From the NCBI GenBank assembly GCA_034620365.1, contig JAQGEQ010000324.1, positions 124,001 through 188,000 on the forward strand: a stretch of DNA of 64,000 nucleotides, in the 5' to 3' direction. Shown here one piece after another: positions 11,631 to 20,445 of the stretch; position 1 is the stretch's first letter; each line of letters starts with the position of its first letter. The DNA is from Pegea sp. RAD2-039 (lineage: Eukaryota; Chordata; Thaliacea; Salpida; Salpidae). The notes under the pieces were generated by a model. It was not told the origin of the DNA and searched no databases. It saw only the letters and a program-made list of their open reading frames with translations. The translations under genes were made by a program, and so were the position numbers.

Positions 11631-13511
11631 TTATTTACTATAAAAAACAGTATTTGAATAAGGAGTCTTCCTCCCAAAAAAATCCTCCATAAAGACTTTG
11701 TACATCCCATCAGGTGATGATGAGATGAAGTAAAACGAGTTGAAGATGATTTGTTGATGAGTGATCCGCGCAAAGTCGTTTGCGTTTTTTGACTGCTCAA
11801 TTATATACGACTTGATACACCGTGTCTTAATCAAATCATCATTCCATTTAATCAAGATTTGATTCCATGTGATAGGAAATATTTGAAGATTAGTAGGTCC
11901 TTGCAGGTTGGATCCTGTATCCCAGCATATCTGCTGTAATAGAACTCCTGGAAGACGCAAGAACAGATCATCTTTAAATATCTTTCTAGAACTTAAACTT
12001 ATGAGTTTAGGCTTAGAGCAATATGGTCCTTCCGCTAGGTGGAGCTGTTGAAACTGTTTTGCAGATGGAAAAACAGGTCGTTTCATTTGCGCCCAAACTT
12101 TATAAGGATTCGTGAGATGATTGTCTATCCGACAAACCATCATAGAAATTCGATTTGAACAATTTGAAAAAAACCGAAGTTTTTTTACCATCCTTTTCAA
12201 TTGATACTTGATTTTGATCTTATCATTTGAAGTTCGAATCTCAGTGTTTGCTGAGTTATAAAGGATTGTAGATACCTCCAGGTTATTGCAAGAGCTACCT
12301 CTGATTGAAGCCAAACCTCCAATTGTACTTCCATTGTTATTTGTCACTTTCAGATCGATTTGTTGGTCTCCTAGTTTTGATAGAAGGGACATCACTGTAA
12401 GAGCAGGTTTTCGGATTAAATGGGAGTAACTTGGGTTGCTGTTATTCATCTGAAATCTAGAGTTTAAAGTTCTCTGACTAAAGAAGTGAGGATAATAGCT
12501 GAGAAAAGCGTTGTCGTTGCTTAACAACTTGTAAATGGTGTCTGAGTTGACATTAAAGTGGTATTGATGCATGCAGATGACTTTGGCGATGATTGCAGCA
12601 TAGGTGGAATCAGTCCGCCACCAAAAAGCTCGATTCCAGCCAACTAATGGGTCAGCTTCATCATTTATGATCGGAACTTTTGTAAGCTGAGGAAATTCGT
12701 GAATTTTTTTAATCGTTTCTACCTCACTCTTTAGGATTGTTTCAGCGTTTGAATTACCTTTTTTATGAATGGAAATGAAGTCCAAGCCACATTTATTAGC
12801 ACCTTCAACCGCACAATGGTGTAAAAAGCTCCAACAGATCCTTGAAAAGCTTTCTTTCCTACATGAAGCTGCTGGACCCCCAAATGTTAACATAGCATCA
12901 ACACTTTTTAAAGATTTCGAAACAGCTGAAAAATAATTTAAAAATCCCTGAACGGAGATGTTAAGATGATCAAAATCTTTATGGTCTGGCTCATTCCAGC
13001 TTTCAAAATTCCATTTTCTTACAAATGAATCTCCAAAACTCTTAATGTATCTGGAAGCAATCATTTGAACAAGGATCTCCAGTTGTTTGATGTCCTCGAT
13101 GTTTTCAAAGTTTGTAAACTGATTAGATGGATTTCCCATTACTTCAAAGCCCAAAGTTAAATTATTTTCATGAAATAATTCAACTAATTGGTCAAGAGCT
13201 TCAAACTTGTAGCTATTTGATGTTTGATTCCATTTTATCAAGTCTAGGAGCCAATGGATACGGATTTGTTGAAGACCACTATGAGGAGTTGACGAAATAA
13301 GAAGAAAATTTTGCTTCATGTCATTTGATAGAAGAAATTTATCAACCTCTTGATGAGGTTGTGGAGGACATAATCCCGTGCTCCTCCAAAAATGTTGAAG
13401 TTCTGATACATAAACACCAGAAACTTCTACATTTGTTATTTTTTGATTGATTAAGCAGATTGAAAAAGAAAATGTCAAAATGAAAATGAAGCTAATTAAA
13501 GCAGTTTGCAT
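11631..13511 (-). CDS. IDUA: Alpha-L-iduronidase (GH39), intronless
   Basis: A single exon of 626 codons, close to human IDUA (653). The enzyme is lysosomal and removes terminal iduronic acid from dermatan and heparan sulphate. Residues 1-20 are a signal peptide (MQTALISFIFILTFSFS). The catalytic barrel holds the acid/base glutamate in FESWNEPDHKDFD (about residue 170) and the nucleophile glutamate in INDEADPLVGWNRAFWW (about residue 285). LLSNDNAFLSYYPHFF, FAQRT-like SQRTLNSRFQMNN and RKPALTVM follow, all as in the human enzyme. The C-terminal region with a fibronectin-like fold is present (WNQILIKWND). Vertebrate IDUA has many exons, whereas this copy has none and no in-frame stop, so it looks functional. 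A same-strand LINE 3' end lies about 760 bp upstream. AG dinucleotides suited to splicing lie 20-40 nt before the ATG. Confidence 0.97.
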   Translation of the reverse strand: MQTALISFIFILTFSFSICLINQKITNVEVSGVYVSELQHFWRSTGLCPPQPHQEVDKFLLSNDMKQNFLLISSTPHSGLQQIRIHWLLDLIKWNQTSNSYKFEALDQLVELFHENNLTLGFEVMGNPSNQFTNFENIEDIKQLEILVQMIASRYIKSFGDSFVRKWNFESWNEPDHKDFDHLNISVQGFLNYFSAVSKSLKSVDAMLTFGGPAASCRKESFSRICWSFLHHCAVEGANKCGLDFISIHKKGNSNAETILKSEVETIKKIHEFPQLTKVPIINDEADPLVGWNRAFWWRTDSTYAAIIAKVICMHQYHFNVNSDTIYKLLSNDNAFLSYYPHFFSQRTLNSRFQMNNSNPSYSHLIRKPALTVMSLLSKLGDQQIDLKVTNNNGSTIGGLASIRGSSCNNLEVSTILYNSANTEIRTSNDKIKIKYQLKRMVKKLRFFSNCSNRISMMVCRIDNHLTNPYKVWAQMKRPVFPSAKQFQQLHLAEGPYCSKPKLISLSSRKIFKDDLFLRLPGVLLQQICWDTGSNLQGPTNLQIFPITWNQILIKWNDDLIKTRCIKSYIIEQSKNANDFARITHQQIIFNSFYFISSSPDGMYKVFMEDFFGRKTPYSNTVFYSK

Positions 13512-14274
13512 TCTGACTTCTGCTCATAAAACTCTAATAAAAATCTACAAAACTAAGAAAGATATGTTTCAAGTGATCTTATACAAAAAATTATTCTTTA
13601 GATTTTAAGACACAGATAGAATGCTTGCTTAGATAAATTGAATACTATTGTAGATAATTTTGCTATATGAAGATTTTAAATATTCATAAAGATCAATAAA
13701 AATTTGTGCATCTTATCATAAAAAAAATGTTAATCCAAGAACCTTTAAACAAATATAAAAGTTTACTAAAAACAGAAATCCCAATAGTTAAACTTTTTAA
13801 GTAACTTTGTTTTGAAATCAATGAAACAATTTTGTTTGATTGGTTAAATAGTTGGTAAAATTTGATAAATAATAAAGTTTAAAATCATTCTATGATAATT
13901 ATCAATAATATTAATTATATCTAATAATTAACTCATAATAAGGTTATCTATACAATAATAACTTTGGTATTAAATTATGTCACCAAACTTTACATGAAAC
14001 TACAAATTGCAAGTAGAAATATGTAAAAGTTACAGTAAAATTCGATAAATCAACAAAATGTTATAGAAAATATGAATTTGAAAATTTTTACTAATGTTGT
14101 TTTGATAAACTTAATTCGGATTTATTTTGGCACAACAAAAACTCCCGAATATGAAAAAAAACTTTACTAAAAGTCACTATCAATGCAAAAGTAAATTATA
14201 TCTAAATATTATTTATTATATTGTTTATTGTTATAAAATTATAACTTGAAAAGTAAATTTACAACAACAAACAC
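13512..14274. other. Upstream region of IDUA
   Basis: AT-rich 5' flank of the iduronidase gene, read on the minus strand. No TATA-like element could be separated from the general AT richness. No other feature seen. Confidence 0.45.
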
Positions 14275-14620
14275 GAATAAAGGTGCCTGAAAAGAGCACC
14301 TCTCGCTAATGAACATTCTCACAAATAATATTATAAAAAATACTAACTATTATATACAGTTAAAATACTGATAAAGGAAGAAATAGGTGTAACACATGGT
14401 ATTTCAGTAGTCTTCATACAATATAACAGTGAATAATTACATAGAATATTAATAATATATAAAGAGAAAAAGAACCACAGTTTAGAAATGATAATTGCGG
14501 CAATATGGTTCAACTTCTGCTTGAACAACGCTAGTGATTCTGACATGACAATGTCTGATGGCAGCTGGTTTCAAGTACTAATTGTGCGGTATGAGAAAAA
14601 AAATTGCTCTCTTTAACATA
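14275..14620 (-). mobile_element. LINE 3' end, family B
   Basis: On the minus strand a remnant frame reads FSYRTIST then a stop in place of the usual Trp, then NQLPSDIVMSESLALFKQ, the typical WNxLPxxIVxxxSLxxFKxxL end of LINE reverse transcriptases. A 3' UTR follows with GCGAGAGGTGCTCTTTTCAG, shared with 5160-5370. The element is 5' truncated or decayed beyond 14620. At least one internal stop is visible, so it is inactive. Confidence 0.8.
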
Positions 14621-14624
14621 TCAG

Positions 14625-15906
14625 GTGATGAGCTTATTAGTATAAAATTTCAATATTTTAATATAAACTTTACATTAATTTTGTGTTTTTTTTTCATATA
14701 TTTTTGAACATCAAAAGCTATAGTAGTACAAATTTTTATTTTCAATAACGAAAAAATCTAAACTTATTACATTTTTCAAAGTAGATAATAATGTGTTTTT
14801 GAAAACATGAAAATCATTGATTTTTAGTATTAGAAAGGCAATTTCAAATTAAATATGAAGCAATAGTTGAACTGAACATAAATTAGGGGAAATGCTAAAC
14901 ATTTACCAGAAAACTACTTTTTTAAGAAAACTTAGAAAAGAGTTTTTATTAATAACAGTTTTCTACTTGAAGGTTGAATGTTTATAAAAACGCTCGACAA
15001 GTATGAAGCTTGCTGCTAACTCTTACGCTTCTCAAGTCTATATATAATAATTATAGATACAGAGCGAAGTAAAAACTCCAGTCAACTTTATTTCAAAGCT
15101 TTTTTGAGGATTCAACAACAATTTTTAACTCCTTATGAATTCAAGTTTCCAATTGTCTGATAAAAAATTGATTAAATGTAAAATAAAACAAACTTTACTT
15201 TTCAAAAAAACTTTGCTTTAATTCAACTAATATTCGTGTTATGCTATGTTATTATAACAAATTTGATATTTGAACTGTATACCAGGAGATTATTTTACTC
15301 CATACGTAGTTGTCATTGGGAAGTAGGTTTACTCTGGCATACTAATCTATAGGTCTTGTTGTTTGTTTACAGCTGGTTTATATACTTATAGTTGTTGTGA
15401 TGCGACTTTGTAATAGAACAAGGCTCTCGTAAGAAGTTATTATTATGACGCGAGATGTATTTTTCTATATCAAAAAATCTTTGCATAATTGTATATTTAA
15501 CTTCAATGATTTCACATTTTTGTTAAATTTGAAGTAAAATTAATTCTTTTATACTTTGTTTAAAAATAATAGTTCGTTGATATAATAAAAGCAATTGTAC
15601 ACACCTATTTGTAGATTTTTACAAAAAGACTTAAAAAAGTTGTTCTTTTTTTATAAATCAACCTGAGTTTTATCAACTTATTTTACAGGCTCTAAATACT
15701 TAAGTAATTTTTTGTAAGCAACACAAAAGCTTATAGTAATTGTATTCATATATAAATACTTTATTCATAATATAGTATATGGTTATAAAATTTTGATTAC
15801 AGAAATTTTATGGATGATTATATAACAACAAGTTAATTTATTTAAAATGGAAGCTGCTTTTTAAAAAATAATTTGACAGAATTATGTAAAATAGAAGTCG
15901 TTTGAG
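14625..15906. other. Intergenic with one dispersed repeat
   Basis: AT-rich; may include older LINE family B sequence next to 14620 that cannot be recognised. Contains repeat copy 2 at 15288-15475. No gene seen. Confidence 0.45.
15288..15475 (+). repeat. Dispersed repeat, copy 2
   Basis: Direct-orientation relative of 1000-1175 (see that entry). Starts near GATTATTTTACTCCATACG and ends near TTTTTCTATATC. No open frame is conserved between the two. Confidence 0.4.
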
Positions 15907-17027
15907 TTAATGAATATTGAAACAACATATTACAGTTTTAAAAGAAAAAAAGAAAAAGTATAAATACAGCTCAATATAAGAGATTGTTAATAACGATCCT
16001 TTTGATCTAGCTGTAGTTTCTGATTTTGTATTCACAGCAACCGTAGTTGTGATTGGTTTAGTGGCTGGTTGGTTACATCTATCTGTTTTACAGCAAGAAA
16101 AACTGCAAGACCTAAAAAATGGTTCAAGTAATTGTATCACTAATGTATAAAAAATAGTTTGACTAAAGGAAAGTTGTTATTTTGAATATAATTATCAGTA
16201 TTAATAATATACTTTGCAAATTTATTTTTGAATAAAATATGTTTCCTATGATCAACCACAATTTTTCTTACTCGATTGTAAAGTTAAATATTTCAGCATA
16301 TGACTGCCACTCAGTGTTCCCAGCTATGAAGTGGTCTATCACTTGATTACAGTCAGCATTTGTCAAGGTTTTACACACTAGGTTGTCCATACATAATCCA
16401 AAACCATTTAGTACGACTAAATAAATAATTGTATTTACGAAGTCTTAAATTAGAATTTATTTAATTACTTTTTGTATAACTTAAACAAAATTCATAACAT
16501 TATTTTTAAGATATTTCTAAATAAAATTGATTTTAGTTTAAGTGTGCTACTAATTATGCAGTTGTATCAATAAGCATGATGTAGCCATAAGTAAATCTAA
16601 ATAATGGTTTCTAAAATTTGGGATTTGAATTAGAAAAATTCCCTAGAAGTACCATCAAATTTGTAAAGTTATAAATATTTTTGGTAAGCATGCAAAACTA
16701 CAGTTATCTCTATTACATTTTATCATCAACTTTTAGCTAATTTACTTTGAAAGTTTTTAACTATAATGTAAAATACAAAATTGAGCAAGGCAATTAACTA
16801 GTTGATTATTAAATAATTTCTCACTTACCACTAATAACATCAACTTTCATTGTTCCATTTCCAAAGAAACAACTAGATGTACTTGACTTACAAGCGGTCG
16901 TATTCCAGCTTTCATGTTTTAAAAACCCCACATCGTAACTGAAACCATCAGCGCACTGTATGTACCGCTCACCCAAGATTAGAGGTATTGTAAAAAATAA
17001 AATTAATAAGCTAACGATTTGCTTCAT
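15907..17027 (-). CDS. Ly6/uPAR-like GPI-anchored cysteine-rich protein
   Basis: Three exons on the minus strand fit in phase: 17027-16829, 16416-16272 and 16111-15907, giving 182 residues. Residues 1-19 form a signal peptide (MKQIVSLLILFFTIPLILG). The mature part has the cysteine pattern of a single three-finger Ly6/uPAR domain: YIQC, TTAC, SSC, GLCMDNLVC, NADC, then SCSFSCCKTDRCN. The closing CC-x4-CN motif is the family hallmark. A Thr/Ser-rich stalk follows and the C-terminus is hydrophobic with many Phe, as in GPI-anchored members. The natural role is unknown; the family includes receptors, toxin-like ligands and cell-adhesion proteins. An AG lies directly before the ATG (ttttaag|ATG). 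The activin-receptor ectodomain of the gene at 26337-29802 has a related fold, but no kinase exons accompany this gene. Confidence 0.75.
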
Positions 17028-18969
17028 CTTAAAATATTAGATTTATCAAATGTTGAAGCTACAAGACAAAAATAACTGCAAAGAAAAGCGACTAATTTTG
17101 TATTTACAATCATTTAACTCATTATCGAACATACGATTTCATACGTGATATAGAATCGTGATACAAAACAATAAAAAAAAAATGTGTGAGTCTTTTCTTT
17201 TTTGTTTAATGTTAAATCATGCAAGAACCTTGTATAGGTCACAAAATGATAAAATGTCATCTATATTAGATCATTTATAAAACGTTAACTTATTACAAGT
17301 GAATGCTTAACTAGTTCTATCCTCGAATTTTATTAGAGCTGGTAGTTTTCAAGCTTTAGGTTTTAGACTTATCTGAAGCCACTCATAATGTTGGCAGACT
17401 GAATTTGTAAATGTTTAAGGTAAATGTTTTATTAATATATTTTTATAGTTTAATTTTTATTCATATTTATGTATTGATGAAAAATAAATTTTTGGTTATA
17501 CTCTAACTTTTCATCAAATTTTCAAGTGGCCTAAAATTTATATAAAAACAATCAAGAAAAAAGGGTTGATATGAAAAAAATTTGGAAGGCTGACAAGCTC
17601 ACTGCCTCTGTACTGTTGTTAACATCACCAACTATTACCATGGTTTAAAGAGAAGCAATCACATTCTGTAAGTTTTTAACTCATGACTCTAAAAACATTA
17701 AAAGGGTTAAGTGGTTTCAAATAGTATGCTTGTAAAATTTGGAAAAAATCCAAAATAGAAACTATGCAAACTGTAATGTCAAGTGACAGAACACTTTCTG
17801 GAAAGCTATTTAAAGTAATTTTGCTGTATAATGTAAAATACTGAAAAATATTTTTAAATGGCTCCAAAAGCACCTTTAGTACAAAATCAGAAATGATTAC
17901 ATCTCGATGAATCTTTATTTATCATAGAGTTTTGAACACGAGCTAAGGCTGAAACAAGCTTAAAATGATAAAGGTTATGAAAACATATATTTTTTATTTA
18001 CAATAACTAACGGTTTATTAATAGTTCCTGGTAAGATATTTATATACTAGTTTACAAATCTTAAGGGAAACAAAAAAAGATGAGTAGACTGAAGAGCTCG
18101 CTATTAAAAGTATTTAATCTAGTCTTGAAAAAGGTCGCAAAAAACTTACCTAACTGATAAAAATTACATTTATCATTTGCTGCAGCTTAAAAATCACGTT
18201 GTACTAAAAAGAATTATCATTGCAGATTGTACATTGTTGAAAATTAATAAACAGACAAATAAGACAAACAAGTGTTTAGACCCCTGTGACTACCAAAAAT
18301 AAGACTTATTTGGTCTTATTAGTCTTTTTATGTTTAGTTACCATTAATATTCTATAAATAGCTTAACTTCTTTCAAAAAACATACTAATTCATTAAAAAT
18401 TCCAGCAAAATAGTTATGATCTGCAAAAGCCAATACTACCTGCTACCTACATAAACAAGTAAAACATTATACAAATTGCTCGAACTGAAGTTTGTATAGT
18501 TGCTTGTCGTGACAATCTTTAATTGAAACTTAAATTTAAATGATAAATTGAGAAAGACTTTCATACAACTCACAGACAAAGCGTAAATTTTATTTTAGTA
18601 GAGCTCTTGATATAATCAATTCTTAAATCTATCTTAGTAAAACGCCAAATTGTTACATACATGATTTTGTAATATTTTTATAAATATCAATCATTGCAAG
18701 GGTATAGCTTTTATTGCAAGTTTTTTATGCAACAAGTAGATAATTAATAATTTAAATTATTTAAACTAAATAGAATATTTTCATTGCATTTTATGATGTG
18801 ATTTTTCTTTATCACTAAAATTTGTATCTTTATCACAATCTTATTTCTAATTAATTTAAAACTAATCAATTAAAGCTTTTATTTATTTATAAGCTGTATT
18901 TTTTGTTTATATCATAAACTTGATGATTATTTTTTGCATAATCATTTTTTTCTTTATTTTATTTTTAAT
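17028..18969. other. Intergenic, no gene recognised
   Basis: About 1.9 kb of AT-rich DNA between the divergent Ly6-like gene and TTC19. Short open frames are neither conserved nor flanked by convincing splice sites. No RNA gene or repeat recognised. Confidence 0.5.
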
Positions 18970-19155
18970 TCATAAATGTGCATAGTAATTCACTTTCTTC
19001 TCATATGTTGTTATATTAAATTTTTGATTCATAGATAACATTTTACTTATACAGTGTTCTTGTTCTATATAGATTAATCTTAAATTGTGATACTTAGAAC
19101 CTTTCCATTATCTCTTTGCTCATAATTTTGGTTTTTGTTTTCTATAAAAACTTAA
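18970..19155 (+). mobile_element. LINE family C 3' UTR fragment upstream of TTC19
   Basis: This plus-strand segment matches the 3' UTR of the minus-strand LINE at 62640-63190. Shared words include TCACTTTCTTCT, GTTATATT, then TTAATCTTAAATTGTGATAC (19074-19093), CCTTTC and AATTTTGGTTTTTGTT. The match runs to within about 10-20 bp of the TTC19 start codon, so this old LINE end forms the gene's 5' flank. No coding remnant of the element is visible upstream. Confidence 0.8.
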
Positions 19156-19164
19156 GGTTGAAAG

Positions 19165-20289
19165 ATGATTAATATTATAACAAAATGTTTATCTGTGACT
19201 GCTCCAATTTTGTATTTAAAGCAAATGAGACAAAAAAGTATTAAAGAGTATACACCACACAACAGTGGTTTGTTAAAGTATAAACCTTCAAATGTAAACA
19301 ATTTCCTTTTTAATAAATTGATGGGTAGTTTTATTGTTAAAAATGCTTTTTGTGAAACTACTAGTGATAATTCAACAAAATCTGGCACTAATAACATTCC
19401 ACACAGTCAAAATATCAATTATAATGATAAAAAAACTTTAGAAGACCCTAGAATGATAGAACTAATAAAAAAGATAAAAGGTTTGTTAGCTAGACAAGAA
19501 CAAGCTCCAGAAGTAGAAAGTTATTTTGAAGAGAGTTTAAAAATAGCGTCTGTAAACCAGGATTTGAATGCTGCAACTTATGTACAAGATCTTATGGCAA
19601 ACTATTATATGATGATATGTGATCTAGATAAAGCTGAATATATGTTCAAGATAGTTATGAGAAATTTAACAGTTTTGGGTTTCACTGAAGATGATCCAGA
19701 TTTGATAGAAATTAGCTTAAAGTTAGCAACTATATATGCTCATCAAGGTAAAGATGTTTTAGCTGAAGCAGGTTATAAATGGTCATTAGATCAATCAAGA
19801 ATTATACTTCAAAAATTAGGTGTTCCAAAACCCAGTTCTTCAAATTCTTTTAACAAACATCAAGGTATAATGGCGTTATTAGGTATGGTGTTAGACTCTT
19901 ATGGTCGTTATTTATTTTTATCTGGACAACATAAGGAAGCTTTAAGTAAGACAAATGAAGCATTAGATATTTGTATTCTGATATACGGAAAAGCTGATAG
20001 CCGCTCAATGGTGTTGTATAATAGTATAGCAACTATTTATATGAAGCTAGGTGATTTTGAAAAAGCTTCTCAATTTTCTCAACAATCAGTTGAAGTTTGT
20101 GAATTTCTTAATGAACGAGTTAATGCTGAAGAAAGGGCAATCATTTTTCACAATTATGGTTATATATCATTTGAAAAACAACAACTACTTGAAGCAAAGG
20201 AATACTTGGAAAAAAGTTTTAGACTAACTGAAAACCAAAAATTGAAAGATGATATTTCAAATTTATTAACTCAGATTAAAAAACATTAA
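19165..20289 (+). CDS. TTC19: TTC19, mitochondrial TPR protein, intronless
   Basis: A single exon of 374 codons (human TTC19 is about 380 and multi-exon). TTC19 acts at the mitochondrial inner membrane, where it binds complex III and helps clear Rieske-protein (UQCRFS1) fragments. The N-terminus (MINIITKCLSVTAPILYLKQ) is basic and lacks acidic residues, fitting a targeting peptide. From residue ~100 tandem TPR helices follow. Diagnostic blocks are DLNAATYVQDLMANYYMM, IEISLKLATIYAHQGKDVL and LLGMVLDSYGRYLFLSGQ, each with clear counterparts in human TTC19. The start is the first ATG after the LINE-derived segment; an AG lies right before it (gaaag|ATG). Lack of introns in an intron-rich genome, plus the upstream LINE end, suggests a retrocopy or complete intron loss. 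The frame has no stop or shift. Confidence 0.93.
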   Translation: MINIITKCLSVTAPILYLKQMRQKSIKEYTPHNSGLLKYKPSNVNNFLFNKLMGSFIVKNAFCETTSDNSTKSGTNNIPHSQNINYNDKKTLEDPRMIELIKKIKGLLARQEQAPEVESYFEESLKIASVNQDLNAATYVQDLMANYYMMICDLDKAEYMFKIVMRNLTVLGFTEDDPDLIEISLKLATIYAHQGKDVLAEAGYKWSLDQSRIILQKLGVPKPSSSNSFNKHQGIMALLGMVLDSYGRYLFLSGQHKEALSKTNEALDICILIYGKADSRSMVLYNSIATIYMKLGDFEKASQFSQQSVEVCEFLNERVNAEERAIIFHNYGYISFEKQQLLEAKEYLEKSFRLTENQKLKDDISNLLTQIKKH

Positions 20290-20355
20290 AAAACTGATTT
20301 GGATCAGTTTCTTTAGACATCTTTTTATTTTGTATTTAAATTTGTTTATGTGTAT

Positions 20356-20361
20356 AATAAA
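20356..20361 (+). terminator. Poly(A) signal of TTC19
   Basis: AATAAA 67 bp after the TTC19 stop and about 85 bp before the GCAT start codon, so the TTC19 3' end and the GCAT 5' end are nearly adjacent. Confidence 0.6.
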
Positions 20362-20411
20362 ATCTATTGATATGAATTATGATATATAAATAACTAATCA
20401 CTATTTTTCAT

Positions 20412-20435
20412 TTTGCACTATTTATTTCAACATAG
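20412..20435 (+). promoter_or_regulatory. 3' splice-acceptor-like site just before GCAT ATG
   Basis: A pyrimidine-rich run ending TTTATTTCAACATAG lies 10 nt before the GCAT ATG. With only 156 bp separating it from the TTC19 stop there is little room for a normal promoter plus first exon and intron, so it may receive a spliced leader. A 5' UTR intron starting inside or before TTC19 is the alternative. Confidence 0.45.
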
Positions 20436-20445
20436 GATAATTGAA

